Shown here: positions 1-10,937 of the stretch, in pieces
Layout of the letters: the number at the start of each line of letters is the position of its first letter
Position numbering within the stretch: position 1 is the stretch's first letter
Source: Prochlorococcus sp. AG-347-J14
Lineage (GTDB): Bacteria > Cyanobacteriota > Cyanobacteriia > PCC-6307 > Cyanobiaceae
Assembly: GCA_003281505.1 (NCBI GenBank)
Contig: QCBU01000005.1
Location: forward strand, 1 to 64,000
Direction: 5' to 3'
DNA: 64,000 nt
Notes under the pieces: model-generated
Database searches by the model: none
Seen by the model: the letters and a program-made list of their open reading frames with translations, nothing else
Told to the model about the DNA's origin: nothing
Translations under genes and position numbers: made by a program

Positions 1-119
1 TTTTTCGTTCCTGCATTCTTTAGTACATCGAATCTATTAGCTAATTCAAATACGGACTCATAATCTTTAATTGAAAAATTAGCTAGTGTGTGGATATGTT
101 TATGAGGCCAAATTTCCAT
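1..119 (-). CDS. pyrB: aspartate carbamoyltransferase, N-terminal part (runs off the window start)
   Basis: Reverse translation from ATG at 119: [39 protein letters not shown], matching the PyrB N-terminus pattern. Confidence 0.75.
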   Translation of the reverse strand, partial: MEIWPHKHIHTLANFSIKDYESVFELANRFDVLKNAGTK

Positions 120-124
120 TACGC

Positions 125-721
125 TTAAAAAGATAAATGATTATTTAATTTAGGTGTTCTGTCACCTTTTAATCTTTTACTTACACTTCTACTATTTTTA
201 AGATACCAACGCCATTTTATATTTTTTGCCTTTGATATGCCAATTCTCGTAGTTTGAATAAGATCTTTTTCTTTTAAAGTGAATTCTCTTGGAGAAATCC
301 ATAAAAATTTGTTATTAAGAACTTTAAGTGAGTTAAATGAAATGTCTATACTGAATGTCTTTGCTACTAGGCCTGGTCCTGAGGCTAATCTTTCGTTCTT
401 TTTAGAGACAAAAACTGATCTTATTAATACACCACTCGCAAAATTTTCTTTATCAGTCACTATGTTTAAACAATGATGAATGCCATAAGATTTGTAAATA
501 TAAAATGTTCCAGGGTTGCCAAATAATGATTTATTTGACTCAGTCATTTTGCGGTAGCCATGACAAGCCTCTTCTTCCTGAGAATAAGCTTCAGTTTCAA
601 CAATAAGCCCCTTAACTTGATCTTTTTCATTATTTTTTTTTATTAAGTAACAACCTATTAAATCAGGGGCAACAAGTTTAGAGTGCCGATAAAAAAAATT
701 TTTTGGAAATAATTCTTTTAT
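125..721 (-). CDS. mpg: 3-methyladenine DNA glycosylase (Mpg/AAG family); conserved N-terminus lies upstream of the first ATG at 547
   Basis: ORF 125..547 plus in-frame upstream translation ...[74 protein letters not shown]; no ATG/GTG/TTG between 547 and the in-frame stop at 725-727. Confidence 0.75.
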   Translation of the reverse strand: MKELFPKNFFYRHSKLVAPDLIGCYLIKKNNEKDQVKGLIVETEAYSQEEEACHGYRKMTESNKSLFGNPGTFYIYKSYGIHHCLNIVTDKENFASGVLIRSVFVSKKNERLASGPGLVAKTFSIDISFNSLKVLNNKFLWISPREFTLKEKDLIQTTRIGISKAKNIKWRWYLKNSRSVSKRLKGDRTPKLNNHLSF

Positions 722-894
722 TTTTCAATATTTATCTAATAACATTTTAAGCTGAGAAAAATAATTTAGGCTATAAATTTGATATTGATTTCCAAAAAGA
801 TTTGATTATTATTTTTAATTATTTGAAATTCAAAGGATAAATAAATAAAAATGTTCTAAATAAACTATTATTTAATAAACAAATTATTAACCGG

Positions 895-1188
895 ATGACA
901 AAAATAACTAAAGAGGAAGTAAAAAAAGTTGCTCAATTAGCGAGACTGGAACTTGATGTGAATGAAATTAATAATCACGCAGAACAATTAGAAAAAATAT
1001 TGGAATATATTACACAACTTGAAAAGATTGATACAGAAAATGTGCCATGCACAACAAGAGCTTTAGAGGTTACTAATGTGTTTAGAAAAGACGAAAAGAA
1101 AAAATATGATGGTACTGAAGAGCTTTTACAATTGGGCCCATCGAGAGAAGATGAATATTTTAAAGTACCAAAAATAATTAGTGAGTGA
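895..1188 (+). CDS. gatC: Asp/Glu-tRNA amidotransferase subunit C
   Basis: 97 aa; ITKEEVKKVAQLARLEL and PSREDEYFKVPKII are GatC hallmarks. Confidence 0.9.
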   Translation: MTKITKEEVKKVAQLARLELDVNEINNHAEQLEKILEYITQLEKIDTENVPCTTRALEVTNVFRKDEKKKYDGTEELLQLGPSREDEYFKVPKIISE

Positions 1189-1189
1189 A

Positions 1190-2209
1190 TTAGTTACTTC
1201 CTATAAATGTCTTATTGACAATCTTTAATAAATATTTTTTTATTTTATAGCCTGGATATAGATTTATGATTTTTCTTATTTTCCCTCTTTTTTTGCTATG
1301 ACTCCTTACTCCTATTAATAAGTCATAAATGAAATTAAAAATATCTTTTTTACTTTCAAATATTCCAACCCTTTGAGGAGAGCCTTTCTTATCTAATAGT
1401 GGCTTAGTTTTTTCATAAGCTATTTTATATTCAAACCAAGGGATTGAAGGCCAAAGATGATGAATCAGGTGGTAATTCTGACCCATTATTAATAAATTCA
1501 TAAATCTGCTTGGATAAACACGAGAATTTACCCATTTGTTTCTTGATCTAAAAGGTCGATGAGGAAGATAATCAAAAAATATCCCTAAAGTTACTCCCAC
1601 CATCAAAGCTGGACCAAACCATAAATTATAAATTAAATTCATAAAGTCAAATTTTAAACCTGCCAAGATAATTGTTATGAATATGGATCTTTCAATTCCC
1701 CATTGAAGTAGTTCATATCTTCGCCAGAGTTTTCTTTGAAAGAAAAACACCTCATGATAAAAAAATCTTGGAGCAATTAGCCAAATTGGACCAAAAGTAC
1801 TTACTATATGATCTGGATCATTTTTGGGGTGATTTACATGAATATGATGTTGTAAATGAACCCTCGTAAAAACTGGGAAGCTAAATCCTAATAGAATAGC
1901 TGAGCCATGGCCCATTGCTTGATTTATCCAAGGAACTGGATGAGCAGCTTTATGACAGGCATCATGAATTACAGTACCTTCAATATGTAAAGCTAAAAAC
2001 GCTGTGGCTACAAGTAAAGGTAAAGGCCAAACACCTCTATACCATTGCCATATGCTAAGAAAAGCAAGAAAATAACCGCCAAAAAATAAACCTAATGTTG
2101 GATTCCAAAAACTTGGCGGATCTACGTAATTTTTAATCTCTTTTTGCCAATTAAATGTTTTTGAAGAATTAGTATTTTTACTGATTAAGTTTGAAATCGT
2201 TTCTTTTAT
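1190..2209 (-). CDS. crtR: beta-carotene hydroxylase, fatty-acid desaturase superfamily (full frame extends upstream of the ATG at 1915)
   Basis: His-box motifs HDACHKAAH (upstream extension), HLQHHIHVN and HLIHHLWPSIPWFEY; frame open to a stop at 2213-2215 but without a canonical start. Confidence 0.75.
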   Translation of the reverse strand: MKETISNLISKNTNSSKTFNWQKEIKNYVDPPSFWNPTLGLFFGGYFLAFLSIWQWYRGVWPLPLLVATAFLALHIEGTVIHDACHKAAHPVPWINQAMGHGSAILLGFSFPVFTRVHLQHHIHVNHPKNDPDHIVSTFGPIWLIAPRFFYHEVFFFQRKLWRRYELLQWGIERSIFITIILAGLKFDFMNLIYNLWFGPALMVGVTLGIFFDYLPHRPFRSRNKWVNSRVYPSRFMNLLIMGQNYHLIHHLWPSIPWFEYKIAYEKTKPLLDKKGSPQRVGIFESKKDIFNFIYDLLIGVRSHSKKRGKIRKIINLYPGYKIKKYLLKIVNKTFIGSN

Positions 2210-2365
2210 TCTTTAAATAATATAACTAATATTTTAAGATGATTGCATGCCTAAACATAAAAAAATTTCTTTTAAGAGATTTAATTTAATTTTTATGTGT
2301 CAAATTAATCATCTTAATAAAAAAAATTTTTAAAATAAACCTCTTTCAATTATTATTTTATTTGA

Positions 2366-2447
2366 GCGGTCGTGGCGGAATTGGTAGACGCGCGAGTTTT
2401 AGGTACTCGTATCTTCGGGTGTGGGAGTTCAAGTCTCCCCGACCGCA
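2366..2447 (+). tRNA. tRNA-Leu (UAG)
   Basis: GCGGTCG...CGACCGC acceptor pairing, class II variable arm, anticodon TAG in CGAGTTTTAGGTACTCG, GTTCAAGTC T-loop. Confidence 0.93.
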
Positions 2448-2518
2448 CTTAAGGAAATTCTGAAAGATAGTTTGCTTATCTTTATCAATTCTTATAATTT
2501 AATTAAGTAGTTAATTTA

Positions 2519-2968
2519 ATGAATAGTTTGATATTTTATTTGGGAACTTTTTATATTTTAGTTGGGACCATTTTTCTAACTGTGCCGATAATTTATCTTG
2601 AGCTCGGTAAACCAAAAGACTTAATAAAAGCTTTTTTAAATTTATTAATAGGTTTGATATTGATAATTAAAAATAAAACATTAGATGAATCATTTTTTGT
2701 GATTTTCCTTTGTTTAACAATACTAGTTATTTTTTATCTAGTAGAGCTTTTTTTATCTAGATGGTATCAATTGACAGATATCGAAAAGAAAAAATTAACT
2801 ACCTTTTTGGAGTTGAAAAATAATTTTTTGAAAATATTAGAATCTATTAAGCTGGTATTTGCTGATTTCAAGAACCCTTCAAATTTTTTTAATTTTGGAA
2901 GCAATAATAAAAATACAACCCAAAAAAAGTGGGTAAGAAATGATAAAAATGATAATATAAAAGTCTGA
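2519..2968 (+). CDS. conserved hypothetical membrane protein (possibly Ycf66-like)
   Basis: 149 aa with about 3 hydrophobic segments at the N-terminus and a charged C-terminus; family assignment uncertain. Confidence 0.5.
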   Translation: MNSLIFYLGTFYILVGTIFLTVPIIYLELGKPKDLIKAFLNLLIGLILIIKNKTLDESFFVIFLCLTILVIFYLVELFLSRWYQLTDIEKKKLTTFLELKNNFLKILESIKLVFADFKNPSNFFNFGSNNKNTTQKKWVRNDKNDNIKV

Positions 2969-3089
2969 AATCAAATAAATTGGTTATTTGAAACATCTCC
3001 AAAAAACTACATGTTAATTAAGAAAGAATATAATGAATTAAATTTATTTAAATAATTCTTTTGAACACCAATATTTCTTATATCGTCGT

Positions 3090-5996
3090 ATGAAATCTCA
3101 AAATAGCAAAGAACAAAAATCAGACTTTTCTTATAAAGACACTTTAAATTTACTGAAAACTGACTTCTCAATGCGTGCGAACTCAGTTGTAAGAGAACCC
3201 GAGATTCAGAATTTTTGGGCTAACAATGATATTGATTTCCAATTAGGTTCAAGTAATTCAGGAGAAATATTTACATTACATGATGGTCCTCCTTATGCAA
3301 ATGGAGCGCTTCATATGGGTCATGCCCTTAATAAAGTTTTAAAAGACATTATTAATAAGTACAAAACCTTAAGAGGATTTAGGGTTCATTTCGTACCTGG
3401 TTGGGACTGTCATGGATTACCTATTGAATTAAAAGTGCTTCAAAATTTAAAATCTGATGAAAGAAAGAATCTTGACACTCTAAATTTAAGAAAAAAAGCA
3501 ACAGATTATGCCCATATCCAAATTAATAATCAAAAGGAGGGCTTCAAAAGGTGGGGCATATGGGGAGATTGGAATAACCCTTACTTAACTCTTAAGAAAA
3601 GTTATGAATCTGCTCAGATTGGAGTATTTGGGAAAATGTTTTTAAATGGCTATATATATCGAGGTCTTAAACCTGTGCATTGGAGTCCAAGTTCAAGGAC
3701 TGCACTTGCAGAAGCAGAATTAGAATATCCTGATGAACATTATTCAAAAAGTATTTATGTTTCATTAAAAATCACTAAAATACCTGAGGATATTCTATTA
3801 AATTTCATCCAAGAAAATCTTAATATTAAAAAAGATTTTTTTCAAAATAATTCTTTCATAACTATATGGACAACTACACCTTGGACCATACCTGCAAATG
3901 AAGCAGTTGCAGTAAATCCAAAAATAAAGTACGTTTTTGCTATCGATGAAGAGAAGCAAATTTACCTTTTTGCTAAGGATTTATCTTCTGAAATAAGTAA
4001 AAAATTTAATAAAGATTTTAAGGTCCTTTTAGAGGTTAAAGGCTCTAAATTGGAAAATATTGAATATCAACATCCATCTAAGAATAAAAATTGCAGAATT
4101 GTTATTGGAGGTGATTACATTACTACAGAGACAGGGACGGGAATTGTTCATACTGCGCCTGGTCATGGGATTGATGATTTTAATGTTGGTCAAAAATATG
4201 ATTTACCAATAACATGTGTCGTTGATGAAAAAGGTAACTTAAATGAATATTCTGGTCAATTCAAAGGATCAAATGTCCTGAAAGATGCAAATGATTTAAT
4301 TATTGAACATTTAAAAGGAAATAATTTGCTTCTATTACAAGAAAATTATAAGCATAGATATCCCTATGATTGGCGAACCAAAAAACCAACTATTTTTAGG
4401 GCAACAGAACAATGGTTTGCATCTGTAAATGGCTTTAGATCATCTGCATTAAAGGCAATCGAAGATGTTGAATGGATGCCAGAAACTGGAAAGAAAAGAA
4501 TTTATTCTATGGTTGTTGGTAGAGGAGATTGGTGTATTTCTAGACAAAGGTCATGGGGAGTCCCTATTCCCGTTTTTTACAAAAAAAATGGTAATGACAT
4601 TCTCCTTAACAAAGAGATAATTAGTCATATTAAAGAACTTTTTAGTAAACATGGAGCAGATATTTGGTGGGATTGGGATGTTAAGAGTCTTTTGCCAGAA
4701 AATTATGCAAAAGAATCGGATCTATGGAAAAAAGGAACAGATACAATGGATGTTTGGTTTGATTCCGGATCTAGTTGGGCCGCAGTCTGTGAACAGAGAA
4801 GTGAATTAAAGTATCCAGCAGATCTTTACTTAGAGGGCTCAGATCAACATCGCGGTTGGTTCCAGTCGTCTTTGCTTACATCTGTTGCAGTTAACAATAA
4901 ACCTCCCTATAAGAAAGTTTTAACTCATGGTTTTGCACTTGATGAAAACGGTAGAAAAATGAGCAAATCTTTAGGGAATGTTGTTGATCCAAATATTATT
5001 ATTAATGGAGGCAATAATAAAAAAATTGAACCTGCTTATGGTGCTGATGTTCTTAGGCTATGGGTAAGCTCTGTAGATTATTCAGTAGATGTTCCAATTG
5101 GTTCAAATATACTCAAACAACTATCTGACGTCTACAGAAAAGTTCGTAATACTGCAAGATATCTTTTAGGGAATATTCATGATTTTGATCCTAATATTGA
5201 TAGTTTTGAAGTTGATCAATTACCGCTCTTAGATCAATGGATGTTGGGCAGACTAGTTGAAGTTACAGATCAAATATCAAATGCTTATGAAAATTATGAA
5301 TTTTCAAAATTTTTCCAAATCCTGCAAAGTTTTTGCGTTGTAGATCTTTCAAATTTTTATTTGGATATTGCGAAAGATAGGTTATATGTAAGTTCTAAAT
5401 CACAATTTAGGAGAAGATCATGTCAGTTTGTTATGTCAAAAGTTGTTGAAAATTTAGCCATAATTATTTCTCCAGTGCTTTGTCATATGGCTGAAGATAT
5501 ATGGCAAAATATTCCATATTCAACTACAGAAAAATCAGTATTTCAACGAGGATGGCCAATATTTTCGAATTCATGGAAAAATCAAATTCTTAGTGGGCAC
5601 ATCGCAAATTTAAGAAATTTGCGAGTTGAAATTAATAAGGCCATTGAAGGATGTAGGAACAAACAAATAATTGGAGCAGCTTTAGAAACTGAAGTTAATT
5701 ATTTACCTGAAGATAAAGTTGTAAAAGATTCACTGACCTGGCTAAAAGAATTTGGCAATAAAGATGTAGATTTATTTAGGGATTGGCTTATAGTATCAAA
5801 CTTCCAAGTGGTACCTGATTTGGTAGAGAATTCTCTGATTATCGATAACAATGCACTTGGGAAAATCCAAATCAAAAAAGCTCACGGTCAAAAATGTGAT
5901 AGATGTTGGCATTATCAAAAAGAAACTATTAATGGCATCCAAAATACAAAATTATGCAAAAGATGTTCAAATATTATTAATCTTGAATTTACTTAA
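3090..5996 (+). CDS. ileS: isoleucyl-tRNA synthetase
   Basis: [18 protein letters not shown] (HIGH), [12 protein letters not shown] (KMSKS), C-terminal zinc Cys motif CDRCWHY...CKRC. Confidence 0.98.
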   Translation: MKSQNSKEQKSDFSYKDTLNLLKTDFSMRANSVVREPEIQNFWANNDIDFQLGSSNSGEIFTLHDGPPYANGALHMGHALNKVLKDIINKYKTLRGFRVHFVPGWDCHGLPIELKVLQNLKSDERKNLDTLNLRKKATDYAHIQINNQKEGFKRWGIWGDWNNPYLTLKKSYESAQIGVFGKMFLNGYIYRGLKPVHWSPSSRTALAEAELEYPDEHYSKSIYVSLKITKIPEDILLNFIQENLNIKKDFFQNNSFITIWTTTPWTIPANEAVAVNPKIKYVFAIDEEKQIYLFAKDLSSEISKKFNKDFKVLLEVKGSKLENIEYQHPSKNKNCRIVIGGDYITTETGTGIVHTAPGHGIDDFNVGQKYDLPITCVVDEKGNLNEYSGQFKGSNVLKDANDLIIEHLKGNNLLLLQENYKHRYPYDWRTKKPTIFRATEQWFASVNGFRSSALKAIEDVEWMPETGKKRIYSMVVGRGDWCISRQRSWGVPIPVFYKKNGNDILLNKEIISHIKELFSKHGADIWWDWDVKSLLPENYAKESDLWKKGTDTMDVWFDSGSSWAAVCEQRSELKYPADLYLEGSDQHRGWFQSSLLTSVAVNNKPPYKKVLTHGFALDENGRKMSKSLGNVVDPNIIINGGNNKKIEPAYGADVLRLWVSSVDYSVDVPIGSNILKQLSDVYRKVRNTARYLLGNIHDFDPNIDSFEVDQLPLLDQWMLGRLVEVTDQISNAYENYEFSKFFQILQSFCVVDLSNFYLDIAKDRLYVSSKSQFRRRSCQFVMSKVVENLAIIISPVLCHMAEDIWQNIPYSTTEKSVFQRGWPIFSNSWKNQILSGHIANLRNLRVEINKAIEGCRNKQIIGAALETEVNYLPEDKVVKDSLTWLKEFGNKDVDLFRDWLIVSNFQVVPDLVENSLIIDNNALGKIQIKKAHGQKCDRCWHYQKETINGIQNTKLCKRCSNIINLEFT

Positions 5997-6301
5997 ATCC
6001 AGTTTTTTTGATTCAAAAAGAAAACTGAGTTTTGATTTGCTCTTATAAAATTATCTTCGGTTTCTGTAAAGGGTGCTTTATAAAGCTTAAAGTTTGTAAG
6101 TATATAATTAAATGCGATAACTTTCTTTTCTAAATTTATTTCAATTGGATGAGTTGTTGAGCTACTGAAACCTTTGAAAATAATTATTTCTAATTGCTCT
6201 TTGTGATCTTCTTTTAAAATGAATCCCTCTACTTTAAGTACCCTATTAGGTATCTGGGAACTTATTTTTTCAAGATTATTTATAAAATCAATTTCTGCCA
6301 T
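5993..6301 (-). CDS. conserved cyanobacterial hypothetical protein
   Basis: ORF 5993..6328; internal ATG at 6301 ([12 protein letters not shown]) reduces overlap with the upstream gene. Confidence 0.5.
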   Translation of the reverse strand: MAEIDFINNLEKISSQIPNRVLKVEGFILKEDHKEQLEIIIFKGFSSSTTHPIEINLEKKVIAFNYILTNFKLYKAPFTETEDNFIRANQNSVFFLNQKNWI

Positions 6302-6911
6302 TTTCGGAGAAGTAAGAGTTTCTTCCATTTTTAGGTAATTTTATTATTGACCATTGAATAAGGCCTAGAATATAGATTACTAATGAAAATAATCCTAAAA
6401 ATTTTGCTACCGGCTGAGTAAAGTTAGCGCCAAAGAAAAAATTAAATAAATTTTTTATAAATATATATAAATTTGAAGAAGGCTGAAGCCATATCGCACA
6501 CGCATCAGAATTAATAAAAGAAAAGCAGTTAATGTTCTTTAAACTCTGAATTAAGAAATTTAGAGATATAAAAGTTACCGTCCATCTCCATATTTTTGTT
6601 GTTGTGGTAAGGGAGTAAGAAAAATCATATTCTCTTAATTCATCATTAATATCGTTCCAAAACCAAACTGAAACTGTCATTAATAATGTGGAAATATTCG
6701 TTATCACAAGAGCAAAATTATACTGACCAATTAAAAGTAGAAGGCTTATAAAAAATAAAGTGGATATTTTCCAATAAATTGATAAAAGTTTATTAACTGC
6801 TTTATTTCTTTTTTTAATTGACCAGAAGGATAGAGTAACAGGAATACCAATAAGGAAAATTATTGAAAGTTGAAAGGATAGCCAAATAGAAAGTTGATTA
6901 AAAACGTTCAA
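6288..6911 (-). CDS. integral membrane protein, DUF3177-like
   Basis: 207 aa, multiple hydrophobic helices; family from memory. Confidence 0.5.
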   Translation of the reverse strand: MNVFNQLSIWLSFQLSIIFLIGIPVTLSFWSIKKRNKAVNKLLSIYWKISTLFFISLLLLIGQYNFALVITNISTLLMTVSVWFWNDINDELREYDFSYSLTTTTKIWRWTVTFISLNFLIQSLKNINCFSFINSDACAIWLQPSSNLYIFIKNLFNFFFGANFTQPVAKFLGLFSLVIYILGLIQWSIIKLPKNGRNSYFSENGRN

Positions 6912-7033
6912 AACTTTTTCTTTTTAAACACATAATAATTAAACATCAAACCGTTACTTTTGAAATTACTATTGTCATAGTTATGAATATTATGCATCCT
7001 TATATTATTGACTAGAGATAAATTAATAATTTT

Positions 7034-7663
7034 ATGAGACAGCATGTTAATCCGTTAAGTAGTAATTTTAAACAGATTGAGAGAATACCTTCTTTGAGTG
7101 AAATGTTTGGTGAACCTAAATTGAATTTTCATTTGGATATAGGTTCTGCTGCTGGCGATTTTCTATTCGATTTAGCTTTAGTAAATACCAGTTGGAATTA
7201 TTTGGGAATTGAGATTCGTGAGAAATTAGTCAAAAATGCTCAATTAAAAGTTTTGAAAAGAGAAATCAAAAATCTATATTTTTTATTTGGTAATGCTAAT
7301 AATATTCTAAATGATGTCCAAAATAAATTTATTGTCAAAAATCTAAAAAGTATTTCTTTTAATTTTCCTGATCCTTGGTTTAAAAAGAGACATTATAAAA
7401 GGCGTGTAATTCAGCCAGAGTTTATTAATATGCTTTCCAATTCATTACAAAAAGGGACCCTAATTTTTATAAAAACTGATGTAAAGGATTTATTTGATTA
7501 TATGGATTGCACCATATCAAGTAATTTGCATTTTAAAACAATAGATAAAAAAGATTTTAATTATTCCGAAAGTTTTAATCCAATTGAAGTTAAAACTAAT
7601 CGGGAAAAGTATGTAATTGTTAACGAACTTGATATTTATGAAAGGATCTATATGAAGCTTTGA
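7034..7663 (+). CDS. trmB: tRNA (guanine-N7-)-methyltransferase
   Basis: [46 protein letters not shown] motifs. Confidence 0.93.
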   Translation: MRQHVNPLSSNFKQIERIPSLSEMFGEPKLNFHLDIGSAAGDFLFDLALVNTSWNYLGIEIREKLVKNAQLKVLKREIKNLYFLFGNANNILNDVQNKFIVKNLKSISFNFPDPWFKKRHYKRRVIQPEFINMLSNSLQKGTLIFIKTDVKDLFDYMDCTISSNLHFKTIDKKDFNYSESFNPIEVKTNREKYVIVNELDIYERIYMKL

Positions 7664-7670
7664 TTTATTG

Positions 7671-9023
7671 TTAGTTTATTATCTTATTAATTTCTAAAAA
7701 AAGTTTGTTTGTTATTTCGCTTGATAAATAATCAACTTTCTTATGATTTTCGGCTTCAACTAGAACTCTTATTACAGGTTCTGTGCCGCTAGGCCTTATA
7801 TAAACTCTACAATTCTCAGAATATATTGTCTGAAAAATTTTTATAGACTGATCTATTAAGATTTTGTTTTTTGAATTTAATTTATTTATATTAAAATCTA
7901 AATGGATATTAGTTAGTTTTTGAGGAAAGGGTTCGAAACTACTTTTTAGCCAATCATGTAAATTAATATTTTTCTTTTTACAGTATTTAGAAATTTGAAG
8001 TGCAGTCAATATCCCATCTCCAGAAAAGTTATTAATTTCTGAAAGTATATGACCTGACTGCTCACCTCCTAAAACAGCTCTTTTTTTCTTGATTGCGTCA
8101 TGAACATATTTATCTCCTACGTCAGTTCTATGTAAAATTCCTCCAATTTTATTCCAGGCCTTTTCAAAACCTAAGTTTGCCATTTGCGTTGATATTAGTA
8201 AATTATTTGTGAGAGTTTTTTGTTCCATAAGTTCTCTACCCCAAAGAAAAAGAATATGATCTCCATCTAACACATTGCCTTTTGAATCTATTCCAATTAC
8301 TCTATCGGCATCACCATCGAAGCTAAATCCCATATCTGCAGGACTCTCTTTTAATGCTTTTTTTAATGGTTCGAGGTTAGTAGAACCACAATTCATGTTA
8401 ATTTTCAAACCATTTTTAGAGTCATTGATTACTCTTACATCAGCACCTAGAGATTGAAAAATGTTTTTTGCACAAGTTGTCGCTGATCCATAGCATGTAT
8501 CTAATATTATTCTTAATCCGCTTAAATTTTCTCCACCCATTGTATGGATTAGGCTTTTAATATAAGTATCCATAAGATCTTTATTTGTTTTTAGGGAGAC
8601 AACTTTTGTTGGGACTGATATTTTTTGGTTTGACTCTTCAATTATTTTTTGAATTTTATTTTCAAGATTTTTCGTAATTTTTTGACCATTATGATCAAAA
8701 ATTTTTATGCCATTATATTCTGGCGGATTATGACTTGCAGATATCATGATCCCACTGCTCAGATTCTCTTGTTTGATTAAAAAAGGTATAGCTGGGGTTG
8801 GACAGATTCCAAGATTTATAAATTTTTTGCCACTTTCATTTATACCTTGTGTTATGGCCTGCAGCAGAATATCTCCACTAATTCTTGTATCTCTTCCAAT
8901 TAAGATAGGATTTTTCTTTTCTAAAGTTGAACCAAGAGCAAAACCAACTTTATAGGCTAGAGAATAAGTTATTTCTTCATTATATCTTCCTCTTATTCCA
9001 TCAGTTCCAAAGATTGATTGCAT
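7671..9023 (-). CDS. glmM: phosphoglucosamine mutase
   Basis: [44 protein letters not shown] motifs. Confidence 0.95.
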   Translation of the reverse strand: MQSIFGTDGIRGRYNEEITYSLAYKVGFALGSTLEKKNPILIGRDTRISGDILLQAITQGINESGKKFINLGICPTPAIPFLIKQENLSSGIMISASHNPPEYNGIKIFDHNGQKITKNLENKIQKIIEESNQKISVPTKVVSLKTNKDLMDTYIKSLIHTMGGENLSGLRIILDTCYGSATTCAKNIFQSLGADVRVINDSKNGLKINMNCGSTNLEPLKKALKESPADMGFSFDGDADRVIGIDSKGNVLDGDHILFLWGRELMEQKTLTNNLLISTQMANLGFEKAWNKIGGILHRTDVGDKYVHDAIKKKRAVLGGEQSGHILSEINNFSGDGILTALQISKYCKKKNINLHDWLKSSFEPFPQKLTNIHLDFNINKLNSKNKILIDQSIKIFQTIYSENCRVYIRPSGTEPVIRVLVEAENHKKVDYLSSEITNKLFLEINKIIN

Positions 9024-9159
9024 AATTAAATTTCAAAGAATCAAAGAAATTTTTGATAACTATTTAGATTTATCTTATCAGTTGATTAAAAGCTTATAGA
9101 TTTTGATTCTCTTTATTTATTTAACTTATTTAAGATGTTTTTAGTAGTAATATCTAGTA

Positions 9160-9702
9160 GTGCAATCTGAAAGCCCAGAGCCATTTGTAAAGACAAATCT
9201 AAGAGCAATACTTATCCTAGTTATATTTATTGTTTTAATTTCATTGCTTTTGTTTAGAAATCTCTTCTTTAAATCAACTTATCTATTAAAAAGTTTTGGG
9301 GAATTATCCGTTGACCCTGAAATAGCTTTTACCAATAATAAGCCTACATTCCTGGAATTTTATGCTGAGTGGTGTGAAGTTTGCAAAGAAATGGCTCCAC
9401 AAGTTGCTGCTTTTAAAGATGAATATGAAAAAAATATTAATTTTGTTTTTTTAAATGTTGATAATCAAAAATGGGGTAATTACATCCAGAAGTTTGCTGT
9501 AAACGGGATTCCTCAAGTTAATCTTTTTGATAAAGAGGGTAATCTAATATCGACTTTTATTGGTAAACAAAATGAATTAAAAATACGAGATTCTATTAAT
9601 AATTTAGAGAAAGAAGATAAATCCTATGAAGAAATTATTAATGATGAATTTTCAAAAATTCAAGAAAATAATAATAATGTTAATCCTCGTAGTCATGGAT
9701 AA
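9160..9702 (+). CDS. txlA: membrane-anchored thioredoxin-like protein (TxlA/HCF164 type)
   Basis: N-terminal TM segment followed by thioredoxin fold FLEFYAEWCEVCKEMAP. Confidence 0.85.
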   Translation: MQSESPEPFVKTNLRAILILVIFIVLISLLLFRNLFFKSTYLLKSFGELSVDPEIAFTNNKPTFLEFYAEWCEVCKEMAPQVAAFKDEYEKNINFVFLNVDNQKWGNYIQKFAVNGIPQVNLFDKEGNLISTFIGKQNELKIRDSINNLEKEDKSYEEIINDEFSKIQENNNNVNPRSHG

Positions 9703-9705
9703 TTC

Positions 9706-10353
9706 TTACCATTCTAACGACTTTGATACAATCGGAAAACTTTTTTTAAAAATTGACTTGCAATTTTGAGCGATAGACTTGTGTTCCTCTTGGGTGCCAT
9801 GAGCTGATCTTAAATGAATGTAATGAATCCATGAACGACATGATCCAGACATATATATTCTCGTTGGAGTTGCTAATGGCAGGACAAATCTTGCGCACTC
9901 TTTAGCTATTCCTTCAGCGAGTAACTCTTCATATAGTTTTGAAGAAGCCTGAAAATGTAAAGCAATTTTTTCATTGAATCTTTGTTTTAAATCGTCAGGA
10001 AGGTCAGGGATTGAATTTTGTCTATTTTTAAAATCTTGACGCCTCAACTCTGGCAAGGGAATATTACCTAATTGAGAACTATCTGCATATCTCTGTGAAA
10101 ATTCCTGGAAGGTAAATGATCTATGTCTCAAAATTTGGGCAGCGATTCCTCTGTTAGTCTCTATTTGTAGGGTCATAAATGACTGTTCAAAAACACTCCA
10201 ATGTTCATGTTTAATGCAATAACTCAATAATTTTGAGTAGTCCTCATTTTCCTGATTTTTTGGGTTACTAACTCTTGCAATGTAAGCCATTGTTTTTTCT
10301 GCATCAGGAGTTAGCGAAATTAGTTCTACCCTACTCATTTTAGATCTTTGCAA
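9706..10353 (-). CDS. thyX: FAD-dependent thymidylate synthase
   Basis: RHRSFTFQEFSQRY (ThyX RHRxxxxxxxSxRY motif). Confidence 0.96.
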   Translation of the reverse strand: MQRSKMSRVELISLTPDAEKTMAYIARVSNPKNQENEDYSKLLSYCIKHEHWSVFEQSFMTLQIETNRGIAAQILRHRSFTFQEFSQRYADSSQLGNIPLPELRRQDFKNRQNSIPDLPDDLKQRFNEKIALHFQASSKLYEELLAEGIAKECARFVLPLATPTRIYMSGSCRSWIHYIHLRSAHGTQEEHKSIAQNCKSIFKKSFPIVSKSLEW

Positions 10354-10933
10354 GAGTTACTTTTTCTGGTTGATTTTGATATTTACCTCTTCTATCTTCA
10401 TAGGTTGTAGAGCATGGGTCACCTTCAAAAAAGAGTAGTTGGCAAATACCCTCTTCGGCATAAATTCTGCAATCTGCACCTGAACTATTACTAAACTCTA
10501 AAGTGAGATGACCTTCCCACCCTGCTTCTGCAGGGGTTGTATTAACAATGATCCCTAGTCGTGCATAAGTACTTTTGCCTATACAGATTACAGTTATATT
10601 TTCTGGGACTTTCATCTTTTCTAAAGCCACTCCTAAACCATAGGAGTGAGCAGGAAGAATAAAAAAGTCTCCATCCTTATCATGGTGAAGTAAAGTTTTT
10701 TCTAAATTATTGGGATTAAACTTTTTGGGATTCATCACAGTACCAGGAATATGTCTGAAAATTAGGAATTCTTTTGATGAAAGTCTTAGATCATAGCCAT
10801 AGGATGAACATCCGTAACTTAAAACTGGTTTTTGTTTATTCTCAGGTTCAAGATGCCTCACTAAATTTGATTGAAAGGGCTTAATCATTCCTTCCGAGGC
10901 TTTTTGATTTATCCAGAGATCATTTTTTAGCAT
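10340..10933 (-). CDS. dcd: dCTP deaminase
   Basis: GKSTYARLGIIVNTTPAEAGWEGHLTLEFSN. Confidence 0.95.
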   Translation of the reverse strand: MLKNDLWINQKASEGMIKPFQSNLVRHLEPENKQKPVLSYGCSSYGYDLRLSSKEFLIFRHIPGTVMNPKKFNPNNLEKTLLHHDKDGDFFILPAHSYGLGVALEKMKVPENITVICIGKSTYARLGIIVNTTPAEAGWEGHLTLEFSNSSGADCRIYAEEGICQLLFFEGDPCSTTYEDRRGKYQNQPEKVTLAKI

Positions 10934-10937
10934 TGTT

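Noticed and set aside
2458-2492. Possible terminator after tRNA-Leu (AAAGATA...TATCTTT)
   Set aside because: Almost entirely A/T stem without a proper T tract; too weak to call.
5851-6048. 65-aa ORF at the ileS 3' end
   Set aside because: Out of frame inside the conserved IleS zinc motif region.
8275-8955. Two plus-strand ORFs inside glmM
   Set aside because: Antisense to a well-conserved gene with no independent support.
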